Source: DASSBR01 sp035708085 (GTDB lineage: Bacteria > Pseudomonadota > Gammaproteobacteria > Natronospirales > DASSBR01). From it: 52,134 nucleotides of DNA. Below the pieces are notes generated by a model that made no database searches, had not been told where the DNA came from, and worked only from the letters and a program-made list of their open reading frames with translations. Each line of letters starts with the position of its first letter. The first letter of the stretch is position 1. The DNA lies in NCBI GenBank assembly GCA_035708085.1, contig DASSTE010000034.1, forward strand, positions 1-52,134, in the 5' to 3' direction. The translations under genes and the position numbers were made by a program. Of this stretch, positions 42,192 through 50,352 are shown piece after piece.

Positions 42192-44561
42192 GTGGCAAGG
42201 AAGTCGCTTAGGGAAAGTCTGAAAAATTCCGTTCGTGCTGAGCTTGTCGAAGTGCGGACGGAATTTCCGAAGCGAAGTCCGTTGCTTGAAGAGCCCTTCG
42301 ACAGGCTCAGGGCGAACGGTCGACGAAATCATGGCTTGCTGAGTCTATGCTGCGGTATTGCCGCGTTGTCTTTCGTATTTACCGCCCACGCCAATCCCAT
42401 CGACACCCCGCCGGCCGACCTCGGCCATATCACCGTCAACGGCACACCGCTGCCGGTCCCCGGCCTCGGGCTGCAACTCGACAAGGTGCCCGCGAGCGTC
42501 CAGATGCTGGGCGAGGACGATATCGCGCACCAGGCGACGGCCAAGCTTACAGACCTGTTGGGGCGCAATTTCGGCAGCGTGTTTATCACCAACGGCCAGA
42601 ACAATCCGTTTCAGCCGGACATCAGCTTTCGCGGCTTCGACGCGTCGCCGCTGCTCGGTACGCCCGAGGCGCTGTCGATTTACGTCGACGGTGTGCGCGC
42701 CAACGAACCGTTCGGCGACGTGGTCAATTTTGATTTAATTCCGCTGCCGGCGATCAAGCGCATCACGCTGATCTCCGGCTCCAACCCGGTCTACGGCCTG
42801 AACACGCTCGGCGGCGCACTGTCGTTCGAAACCAAGTCGGGTTTCGATGCGCCCGGGCTCGCCGGCTCGGCCTTTACCGGCTCTTTCAATACGCACAGCG
42901 CGACGCTGCAATACGGCGGGCATTCCGATCACGCCGGTTTTTACGTCGCCGCCAACCATTACGACAGCAACGGCTGGGCGGCCCACAACCCGAGTCGCGT
43001 CAACCAGCTGTTCGTCAAAGGCAGCCTGCGTACCGGCAGCACGGCGCTGGATTTGAGCTTCACCGGCGCAAACGATCACCTTGAAGGTAACCAGACGCTA
43101 CCGCTGTCGTTTCTCGACAAGCCGAGCCAGTCGTATACTTACCCCGACCATTTCAACAACCGGCTGGCGTCGTTCGTGCTGAACGTCCGCCAGCATTTTG
43201 GCGATTCGCTGGCGCTGGTCGGAGATCTTTACAACCGCGTGCTGGATACCGGCGGGCTCGACAGCGACGTGAGCGACGAGTTCGAGCCGGGCGTGCCGGT
43301 CAGTGCCGATAATCCGCCGAGTTTCAACGACTTCAACAATACGCACGAACACGGCTACGGCGGATCGGTACAACTGGTCAGTTCGCAGCCCTGGGGCGGC
43401 CATGACAATCGCTTCGTGCTCGGCCTGAGCGCGAACCTGGGACGAGTCGAATTCGGCCAGGATCAGCAGCCGGCCAAATTCGTCGATCGCGGCAGTGTCG
43501 GCATCGGGGGGACCGCGCCGCTGACACGGCTCCGCGCGCACAACCGCTATTACGGTCTTTATGCGACCGACACGCTGAGTCTGACCCGGGTGCTCGCACT
43601 GACTCTGTCGGCGCGCTACAACAAGGCGCACATCGACCTCGACGATCAGCTCGGCACGGCACTGAACGGCGCGCACGACTATTCGCGCCTCAACCCGGCC
43701 GTCGGGCTGACGTGGAATCCGACCGCCGCGCTGACCGCCTGGTGGTCATACGACGAAAGCACCCGCACGCCGACGCCGTCGGAGCTGACCTGTGCGGACC
43801 CCGATGCACCTTGCTCGCTGCCCAACAGCTTTCTCGCCGATCCGCCGCTGGCCCAGGTGGTCGCGCAGACGTGGGAGGTTGGCGCGCGCGGCCGGCTGGG
43901 CGCGCTGATGAGCTGGAACGCCGTGCTCTACCGCACCGATCTCGAAAACGATCTGCTGTTCGTCAGCGTAAGCGGGCTCAAGGGTTTTTACAAAAACGTC
44001 CCCGACGATCGCCGCCAGGGACTCGAACTCGGTATTCGCGGCAGCGCCGGCGGCCTGACGTTCAGCGCCGACTACAGTTATCTCGACGCAACCTACCGCT
44101 CGGCCTTCAGCGAATCGAGCCCCAGCAATTCAACCGCCAACGCGTCCGGCCTGGTTCACGTTGCGGCCGGCGACCGGATTCCCGGCATCCCGCGGCAAAG
44201 TCTCAAGCTGTCGCTGGAATACGCATTTACGCCACAGTTCAGCCTGGGCACGGACGTGGTCGCCCGCGCCAGCCAGTATGCGCGCGGCGATGAAAATAAC
44301 GCCGATATGCACAGCAAGGTGCCCGGGTACGCGACCGTTCAACTCGATGCCCATTATTTTGCGGCGCCGGCCTGGGATATCTTTCTGACCATCGACAACC
44401 TGTTCGATCGCACCTACGCCACCTTTGGGCAGCTCGGCGAAAACGTATTCGCCAATCCGGCCAAACAATTCGATGCCGCGCATGCGGCCGATACGCAATT
44501 TCGCGCCGTCGGCGCGCCGCGCACGATCTGGGTCGGATTCAGTTACGCTACGGGTGACTGA
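42192..44561 (+). CDS. TonB-dependent receptor (possibly LutH-like)
   Basis: A 789-aa outer-membrane TonB receptor. A plug domain (DLGHITVNG, DISFRGFDAS, YVDGVRANEPFGDVVNFDLI in outline) and barrel are intact (NLFDRTYATFG near the end), but the last residue is Asp, not the usual Phe. The external-loop segment ELTCADPDAPCSLPNSFLAD with its Cys pair resembles receptors found near XoxF genes (LutH-like, lanthanide uptake); this is recollection, not alignment. Residues ~13-43 are coded by a dispersed repeat (42229-42319), and the signal-like helix LLSLCCGIAALSFVFTAHA comes only after it. GTG 42192 is the only upstream start; TTG 42334 is an alternative. Confidence 0.75.
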   Translation: MARKSLRESLKNSVRAELVEVRTEFPKRSPLLEEPFDRLRANGRRNHGLLSLCCGIAALSFVFTAHANPIDTPPADLGHITVNGTPLPVPGLGLQLDKVPASVQMLGEDDIAHQATAKLTDLLGRNFGSVFITNGQNNPFQPDISFRGFDASPLLGTPEALSIYVDGVRANEPFGDVVNFDLIPLPAIKRITLISGSNPVYGLNTLGGALSFETKSGFDAPGLAGSAFTGSFNTHSATLQYGGHSDHAGFYVAANHYDSNGWAAHNPSRVNQLFVKGSLRTGSTALDLSFTGANDHLEGNQTLPLSFLDKPSQSYTYPDHFNNRLASFVLNVRQHFGDSLALVGDLYNRVLDTGGLDSDVSDEFEPGVPVSADNPPSFNDFNNTHEHGYGGSVQLVSSQPWGGHDNRFVLGLSANLGRVEFGQDQQPAKFVDRGSVGIGGTAPLTRLRAHNRYYGLYATDTLSLTRVLALTLSARYNKAHIDLDDQLGTALNGAHDYSRLNPAVGLTWNPTAALTAWWSYDESTRTPTPSELTCADPDAPCSLPNSFLADPPLAQVVAQTWEVGARGRLGALMSWNAVLYRTDLENDLLFVSVSGLKGFYKNVPDDRRQGLELGIRGSAGGLTFSADYSYLDATYRSAFSESSPSNSTANASGLVHVAAGDRIPGIPRQSLKLSLEYAFTPQFSLGTDVVARASQYARGDENNADMHSKVPGYATVQLDAHYFAAPAWDIFLTIDNLFDRTYATFGQLGENVFANPAKQFDAAHAADTQFRAVGAPRTIWVGFSYATGD
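42229..42319. repeat. Paired CTTCGACAGGCTCAGG repeat inside a receptor gene start
   Basis: A divergent first arm (42229-42262) and a second arm (42291-42319) face each other over 28 bases. The element lies in the 5' part of the open frame and is translated into residues such as VRAELVE and PFDRLRANG, peptides typical of this repeat being read through in annotated genes. Confidence 0.85.
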
Positions 44562-44592
44562 GTAAAGGGCAGAAGAAGCGTATGATGCAGAC

Positions 44593-45561
44593 ATGCATGC
44601 GACGCTGCCAAAACTCGAAATCTCCGATTTCCCGGCGATTCGTCGCAAGGCGCTCGATACCTTGCAGGTCAACCTCGGCTACCTGTGTAATTTAAGTTGC
44701 ATTCATTGCCACGTCGCCGCCGGACCGAAGCGCACCGAACTGATGGATCGCGACACGGTGGATACGGTGCTCGACTTCCTGCGCGCCGGCAGCGGTCGGA
44801 TCAAAACGCTGGACGTGACCGGCGGCTCGCCGGAAATGAATCCGCATTTCCGTTACCTGATGCGCGCCGCCTACGATCTGGGCGTGCACCTGATGGACCG
44901 CTGCAACCCGACGATCCTGGAGGAGCCGGGTTACGAATGGGTGGCGGATTTCCTCGCCGGACTACGCGTCGAAGTCGTCGCTTCGATGCCGTGCTATACG
45001 CAGGATAACGTCAACAGACAGCGTGGCAAGGGCACGTTCGATGCGAGTATCAGTGGCCTGAAAAAACTCAACGCGCTCGGCTTTGGGCTCGACGGCAGCG
45101 GCCTGGAACTCAACCTCGTTTACAACCCGCTCGGGCCGAGCCTGCCGCCGGACCAGCACAAGCTGGAAGGCGAGTATAAGCAGCACCTGGGCGACGAGCA
45201 TGGCATTCGTTTCAACAAGCTGTTCACGCTCGCCAACATGCCGATCCAGCGCTTCGGCAGCCTGCTGATTTCGAAAGGCCGGTTCGACGACTACATGCAG
45301 TTGCTCAAGGACGCCTACCGGGCCGAAAATCTCGGCAACGTCATGTGCCGCAACCTGGTCAGCGTCGATTGGCAGGGTTATGTGCATGACTGCGATTTCA
45401 ACCAGATGCTGGGGATGCCGTTTGGCGGTCGGGCGGCGGCGCGCACGCACTTGCGCGAGCTGATCGGGGAAAGTCTGGATAATTTGCCGATTGCGGTAGC
45501 CGATCATTGCTACGGCTGCACCGCCGGTCAGGGTTCGAGTTGCGGCGGGGCCCTCAGTTAA
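44593..45561 (+). CDS. arsS: Arsenosugar biosynthesis radical SAM protein ArsS
   Basis: A 322-aa radical S-adenosylmethionine enzyme of the ArsS family, which adds the adenosyl-derived ribose to methylated arsenic in arsenosugar synthesis. The Fe-S motif CNLSCIHC gives C32, C36 and C39, followed by the SAM-binding region DVTGGSPEMNP. The family C-terminal domain has RCNPTILEEPGYE, QRGKGTFDASI, DCDFNQMLGMP and the ending CYGCTAGQGSSCGG, with Cys for an auxiliary cluster. The usual partner ArsM is absent from the window. ATG 44593 has no strong ribosome site; GAAGAAG is the nearest purine stretch. Confidence 0.88.
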   Translation: MHATLPKLEISDFPAIRRKALDTLQVNLGYLCNLSCIHCHVAAGPKRTELMDRDTVDTVLDFLRAGSGRIKTLDVTGGSPEMNPHFRYLMRAAYDLGVHLMDRCNPTILEEPGYEWVADFLAGLRVEVVASMPCYTQDNVNRQRGKGTFDASISGLKKLNALGFGLDGSGLELNLVYNPLGPSLPPDQHKLEGEYKQHLGDEHGIRFNKLFTLANMPIQRFGSLLISKGRFDDYMQLLKDAYRAENLGNVMCRNLVSVDWQGYVHDCDFNQMLGMPFGGRAAARTHLRELIGESLDNLPIAVADHCYGCTAGQGSSCGGALS

Positions 45562-45640
45562 TTATCTAATAGCTAGAGAGCGCGGCGCACGTTGCGACTG
45601 CCTCCGGAAAATAATCAATTAACTGTTAAGATACCGCTTC

Positions 45641-47425
45641 GTGAAATCCACCACTCGATCTGCCGACTTTGACGCCGATGTCCGGCTGGTCAAAATTTCG
45701 GCGATCGCGATCGTCGTCGGCGCCATTTGCGCGGTCATCGCGCTGATTCTGCTGCGCCTGATCGGGCTGTTCACCAACCTGCTGTTTCACCAGAATTTCT
45801 CCTTCGCGATGGTGTCGCCCGCCGGCAATGATCTCGGCTGGTGGGTCGTTGCGGTGCCGGCGGTCGGCGGGCTGATCGCCGGCCTGATGGCGCGCTACGG
45901 CTCGGAGATGATTCGTGGCCACGGCATTCCGGAGGCGCTCGAAGCGATCCTGTTCGGCAAGAGCCGGATGTCGGTCAAGGTCGCGATTCTCAAGCCGTTG
46001 TCGTCGGCGATCGTGATTGGTACGGGCGGGCCGTTCGGCGCCGAGGGGCCGATCATCATGACTGGCGGCAGCATCGGATCGCTGATCGGCCAGGCGTTCA
46101 TGCTGACCTCGATCGAGCGCCGCATCCTGCTGGTCGCAGGCGCCTCCGGCGGCATGGCGGCGACCTTCAATACGCCGATCGCGGCGGCGCTGCTGGCGGT
46201 TGAGATGCTGTTGTTCGAGCTCAAGCCGCGCAGCCTCGTGCCGGTTGCCCTGGCGTGCGCGACCGCCGCCGCGCTGCGGCCATTCCTGATCGGCGGCGGA
46301 CCCCTGTTTCCCGTACACGGGCTGGTCGCCGTCACCACGGTTGGGCTCGGTTCCGCCGCCGCCTGCGGGCTGCTGGGTGCGATCTTGGCGTCGATTCTGA
46401 CATGGGCGGTGTACGCGTCCGAAGATTTGTTTCGCAAGTTCCCGGTGCACTGGATGTGGTGGCCGGCCATTGGCGGCGTGGTCGTCGGTATCGGCGGTTA
46501 TTTCTCGCCGCACGCGCTGGGCGTCGGCTACGACGTGATTCGCGAACTGCTGAACGGCCACTTCACGATCATGGCGGTGGTGACGCTGATCGTCGTCAAG
46601 CTCGCCATCTGGTCGTTTTCGCTCGGCTCCGGCACGTCCGGCGGTGTACTCGCGCCATTGCTGATGATGGGTGCCGCGCTGGGGGTCATCGAAACGAAGT
46701 TTCTGCCCGGCGGTAGCGTCTACTTGTGGCCGTTGATCAGCATGGGTGCGGTGCTGGCAGGCGTGATGCGTTCACCGTTTACATCGATCGTATTTGTGCT
46801 GGAACTCACGCACTCGCTGCCCACGCTCGCGCCGCTCCTGATCGCCTGTACCGTCGCTTACGGCTTCAGTGTGATTTTCATGAAGCGTTCGATCCTCACC
46901 GAGAAGGTCGCGCGCCGCGGCCGGCATATTTTCCGCGAGTATTCGGTCGATCCGCTGGTGACGCTGTTCGTCGCGCAGTTGATGAGCCGCGACATTGAGA
47001 CGATCCCGGCGAAGACAACGGTCGCCGAGGCCGAAGAATATTATTTCGGCCCCGGCCAGAGACACCGGGCGTACCCGATCGTGGACGATGCAGGTATCTA
47101 CCACGGGATGGTCACGCGGGCCGAGATTAACGCATGGCACACGCAGTCGCCGGACCGGCGGCTGGAAGACTGCCTGCTCGAGCAGAAGCGCGTCGTCGCC
47201 ACGCCCGGGGAGACCTGCCGCGAAGCGGCAACGCGGATGGCGTGGTATCGGCTGGAGCGCATCGCGGTGGTCAGCAGCGAAGCCGAGGGGAAGCTGGTCG
47301 GCATGCTCGCGCGCAGCGATATTGTGCGCGGCTTCATGGTGCATTACGAGCAGGAGCACGTCCGGGAGCGCTACATTACGCTCGGCCGGCGCACGCATCG
47401 CCACCTGCGTTCGCGGGATTTTTAG
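45641..47425 (+). CDS. ClC family chloride channel/antiporter with CBS domains
   Basis: A 594-aa membrane protein: a ClC core (about 1-430) followed by two CBS domains (about 440-590) that usually bind adenosine nucleotides and regulate gating. Selectivity motifs are GHGIPE (93-98, where the common form is GSGIP, so the central Ser is His94), GAEGP (133-137, keeping the gate Glu135) and SGGVLAP. The gate Glu favours proton-coupled exchange over a pure channel. It starts at GTG 45641 with no strong ribosome site. The CBS part (VAEAEEYYF, GMVTRAEINAWH, VGMLARSDIVRGF) is complete. Confidence 0.88.
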   Translation: MKSTTRSADFDADVRLVKISAIAIVVGAICAVIALILLRLIGLFTNLLFHQNFSFAMVSPAGNDLGWWVVAVPAVGGLIAGLMARYGSEMIRGHGIPEALEAILFGKSRMSVKVAILKPLSSAIVIGTGGPFGAEGPIIMTGGSIGSLIGQAFMLTSIERRILLVAGASGGMAATFNTPIAAALLAVEMLLFELKPRSLVPVALACATAAALRPFLIGGGPLFPVHGLVAVTTVGLGSAAACGLLGAILASILTWAVYASEDLFRKFPVHWMWWPAIGGVVVGIGGYFSPHALGVGYDVIRELLNGHFTIMAVVTLIVVKLAIWSFSLGSGTSGGVLAPLLMMGAALGVIETKFLPGGSVYLWPLISMGAVLAGVMRSPFTSIVFVLELTHSLPTLAPLLIACTVAYGFSVIFMKRSILTEKVARRGRHIFREYSVDPLVTLFVAQLMSRDIETIPAKTTVAEAEEYYFGPGQRHRAYPIVDDAGIYHGMVTRAEINAWHTQSPDRRLEDCLLEQKRVVATPGETCREAATRMAWYRLERIAVVSSEAEGKLVGMLARSDIVRGFMVHYEQEHVRERYITLGRRTHRHLRSRDF

Positions 47426-47534
47426 ACCATAGAAGATAGATCGGCATGGATTTAATGTCATTATCCGGCTATTCTGATTGGCTGCAGCGTCGGCACCGGC
47501 GCGCGTATCGTTACGTGTTTGGCGTTCACCGGAG

Positions 47535-49163
47535 ATGGGGGTTCATGTCGTGCTGACGTTCAAGATCGCTTCCGAGCCTTCGGAATTTGAACAGATCCAT
47601 CGACTCAACTACGAAACTTTCGTCGGTGAGATTCCGCAGCACGCGGAAAACGATGAAGGCCTGTTGATCGACCGCTTCGACACCGAAAACACCTACATCA
47701 TCTGTCTCGACGGCGGCCGCATCGTCGGCATGCTCGCGGCGCGCGGCAAGCGCCCGTTTTCGCTCGACGCCAAGCTCGACAACCTCGACGACTATTTCCC
47801 CGGCGAACACCGGATATGCGAGATCCGCCTGCTGGCGGTCGAGAAGGGCCGCCGTTACAGCCGCGTATTCGCCGGACTTGCGCGCGAGATGACCGAATAC
47901 TGGCTGCGCCACAACTTCGATATGGCAGTGATCTCGGGGACGCCGCGGCAGCAAAAGTTATACGAACGCCTCGGCTTCATGCCGTTCGGCCCGATGGTCG
48001 GTTCGGAGTGCGCGCCGTATCAGCCGATGTACCTTACACGCGAGAGTTTTCAGCAACGGCAGGCGCTCTACCGTCGCCTGCAGGCGCTGCCGCCGGAGTC
48101 TCCCAATGTGCCATTGAGTTTTCTGCCCGGCCCGGTGCGGATCAGCGCGGAGGTACGCAAGACCTTCAGCGACGAGCCGGCGTCGCACCGCTCGAAACAG
48201 TTCGTCGGCGACTTTCAGCAGTTAAAGCGGCAGCTTTGCAAACTGGCGAACGCCAACCAGGTCGAAGTCATGCTCGGCAGCGGCACGCTCGCCAACGATG
48301 TCGTGGGCGCACAATTGTCGCTGCTCGATGCGCCGGGGCTGATTGTGACCAACGGCGAATTCGGCGAGCGCCTGCTCGATCAGGCCGCGCGCTTCCAGTT
48401 GCCATTCGACGTGGTGCAGCACGAGTGGGGCGAGAGCTTCGACTACGGCCGCATCCGCGAGGCACTCAAGGCGACGCCGGGGCTCAAGTGGCTGTGGGCG
48501 GTGCATTGCGAAACGTCCACCAGCATGCTCAACGACATGGCGCGCCTGAAGGCGGTCTGCGCCGAGTTCGATTTGCGCCTGGCGCTCGACTGCTGCAGTT
48601 CGCTCGGCGTGGTGCCGGTCGATCTCGACGGCGTGTGGCTGGCGGCATCCGGCAGCGGCAAGGGCCTGAGCTCGTACGCCGGGCTTGCGCTGGTCTATCA
48701 CCAGGGCGCGCGGCCAAACTTGCGCCTGCCGCGCTACCTGGACCTGGGCCTGTACGCGGAGAAGAGCGGCATTCCGTTCACCCATTCGTCGAATCTGGTT
48801 TACGCGATGCGCACCGCAATGCGGCGCTTCGACGATCCGGCGATTTTCGACAGGCAGGCGGAACTGGCCGGCTGGTTGCGCGGTGAACTGCATCAGCGCG
48901 GTTTCGATCTGCTGGTCGACGACGCCGAGGCTGCGCCTGGCATTGTCACCATCGTGTTGCCCGATCCGGCGCGGGCGGAGAAGGTCGGCGATGCGCTGGA
49001 GGCGGACGGCTTCCTGCTGAGCTGCCGCAGCGAATACCTGCTGCGGCGCGGCTGGCTGCAGATTTCGCTGATGGGCGACCATTCCACCGCGGAGCTGCAG
49101 GTGCTGCTGGACGCGCTGGAGCGCCACGTCAACGGCCTTTTTGACGAGCGCAAGACCGGCTGA
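47535..49163 (+). CDS. GNAT-like acyltransferase fused to class V aminotransferase
   Basis: A roughly 542-aa bifunctional protein. Residues ~1-175 form an N-acyltransferase/GNAT-like domain (FEQIHRLNYETFVGEIPQH, EIRLLAVEKGRRYSRVFAGL, LYERLGFMPFG). Residues ~185-542 are a PLP-dependent class V aminotransferase like serine-glyoxylate or 2-aminoethylphosphonate transaminases. These have the substrate start LSFLPGPVRISAEV, LGSGTLANDVV, DCCSSLGVVP and a likely Schiff-base Lys in ASGSGKGLSSYAG. The start is uncertain: ATG 47535 has GGAG too near, and GTG 47550 is a good alternative. Neither substrate is identified; acylation of an amino compound linked to its transamination is inference. Confidence 0.78.
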   Translation: MGVHVVLTFKIASEPSEFEQIHRLNYETFVGEIPQHAENDEGLLIDRFDTENTYIICLDGGRIVGMLAARGKRPFSLDAKLDNLDDYFPGEHRICEIRLLAVEKGRRYSRVFAGLAREMTEYWLRHNFDMAVISGTPRQQKLYERLGFMPFGPMVGSECAPYQPMYLTRESFQQRQALYRRLQALPPESPNVPLSFLPGPVRISAEVRKTFSDEPASHRSKQFVGDFQQLKRQLCKLANANQVEVMLGSGTLANDVVGAQLSLLDAPGLIVTNGEFGERLLDQAARFQLPFDVVQHEWGESFDYGRIREALKATPGLKWLWAVHCETSTSMLNDMARLKAVCAEFDLRLALDCCSSLGVVPVDLDGVWLAASGSGKGLSSYAGLALVYHQGARPNLRLPRYLDLGLYAEKSGIPFTHSSNLVYAMRTAMRRFDDPAIFDRQAELAGWLRGELHQRGFDLLVDDAEAAPGIVTIVLPDPARAEKVGDALEADGFLLSCRSEYLLRRGWLQISLMGDHSTAELQVLLDALERHVNGLFDERKTG

Positions 49164-49224
49164 GGCCTTGAATTGATCGGGCGAGACCCGATATAGCTGA
49201 TGGTTAATCTACGGGGGTGTGAAG

Positions 49225-49512
49225 ATGCCCATTTACGAATACGAATGCCGGGCTTGCGGTCACGAGATGGAAGCCTGGCAGAAGATCAGCGACGAGCCGC
49301 TCAGGAAGTGCCCCGCGTGCGGCAAGATGAAGCTGCAGAAGCTGGTTTCCGCGGCCGGTTTTCGGTTGAAGGGCGGCGGCTGGTACGAGACCGATTTCAA
49401 AACGTCCGGTAAGAAAAACGTCGCCGGGCGAGACAAGAGCAGCGGGACGACGGACAAGACCGACAAGAAGTCTGAAAAGAGCGCAGCCAAGGACACCGGC
49501 GCGGCTGCATAA
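49225..49512 (+). CDS. FmdB family zinc ribbon protein
   Basis: A 95-aa protein. The N-terminal zinc ribbon has CRACG and CPACG as its two Cys pairs (family start MPIYEYEC), and a Gly/Lys-rich tail follows. FmdB-type proteins are small putative regulators. The start ATG 49225 was chosen for the canonical N-terminus over GTG 49219. It stands before DUF502 and aspS, the conserved betaproteobacterial order. The C-terminal ~40 residues (SSGTTDKTDKKSEKSAAKD) are low complexity and probably disordered. Confidence 0.9.
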   Translation: MPIYEYECRACGHEMEAWQKISDEPLRKCPACGKMKLQKLVSAAGFRLKGGGWYETDFKTSGKKNVAGRDKSSGTTDKTDKKSEKSAAKDTGAAA

Positions 49513-49537
49513 TCTCCCGCATCGGCAGGTATCGGCC

Positions 49538-50197
49538 ATGAAACCGGGATCCCGCTTCAAACGCTATATCGCCACCGGGCTGCTGGTCTGGATTCCGCTG
49601 GGCGTCACGATTTTCGTGATCCGCCTAGTCGTGCAGGCGACCGACAAGCTGATCCTGCTGCTGCCGAACGCGTACCGGCCCGAAACCCTGCTGGGCTTCG
49701 CGATTCCCGGTCTCGGTGTCGTCATCGGCCTGCTGTTGCTGCTGCTGACGGGCCTGATCGCGAGCAACTTCGTCGGGCGGCGACTGGTGCGCGGCTGGGA
49801 ACGGTTGCTGAATCGCATCCCGTTCGTGCGCGCCATTTATTCGAGCGCCAAACAGGTCGCCGAAACGATCTTTTCCAACAAGGGTCAGGGCTTCAAGACT
49901 GCGGTACTTGCGCCGTTTCCGCAGAAGGGGTCATGGTCGGTCGGCTTCATCACCAGCACCGAGCTCGGTGAGTTGCGTGCGAAGACCGGCCCGGAGATGG
50001 TGGGCGTCTTCATCCCGTGCGCGCCGCCGACGCAGGGCTTCAGCATCGTCGTTCCGCGCGGCGACCTGATCGAGCTGAACATGACGGTTGACGAGGCGCT
50101 CAAGTACGTCATGTCGCTGGGCGTGGTCGTGCCGCCGTGGCCGCCGGTGGAGAAGGAATCGAAGCCCAAGCTTGCGGCAGCGGCGGAGCGCCCGTAA
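49538..50197 (+). CDS. DUF502 family inner-membrane protein
   Basis: A 219-aa protein with two hydrophobic helices (YIATGLLVWIPLGVTIFVIR and VVIGLLLLLLTGLIASNFVG) followed by a conserved soluble part. This part includes IPFVRAIYSSAKQVAETIF, FPQKGSWSVGFITS and VFIPCAPPTQGFSIVVPRGD in outline. The family is widespread, of unknown function, and normally precedes aspS as here. ATG lies 26 bases after the FmdB gene, so they are likely co-transcribed. Confidence 0.9.
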   Translation: MKPGSRFKRYIATGLLVWIPLGVTIFVIRLVVQATDKLILLLPNAYRPETLLGFAIPGLGVVIGLLLLLLTGLIASNFVGRRLVRGWERLLNRIPFVRAIYSSAKQVAETIFSNKGQGFKTAVLAPFPQKGSWSVGFITSTELGELRAKTGPEMVGVFIPCAPPTQGFSIVVPRGDLIELNMTVDEALKYVMSLGVVVPPWPPVEKESKPKLAAAAERP

Positions 50198-50213
50198 CAT
50201 TTCACGATTCCAG

Positions 50214-50298
50214 CCCCCTCTCCCTCAGGGAGAGGGCAGGGTGAGGGAGAGTGATTGAATCCTCCTCATCCCAACCTTCTTCCTGAGAGGGAGAAGGG
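50214..50298. repeat. Inverted pair of CTCCCTCAGGGAG elements
   Basis: One copy (50214-50249) and one inverted, slightly degraded copy (50262-50298) are arranged as at 11638-11716. They fill the 155-base gap between the DUF502 gene and aspS. Confidence 0.85.
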
Positions 50299-50352
50299 TA
50301 AGCAATCACAGCCGCGCGAGCCGCGGCTTTAGTTTTTCCAGGTATACGAAGA

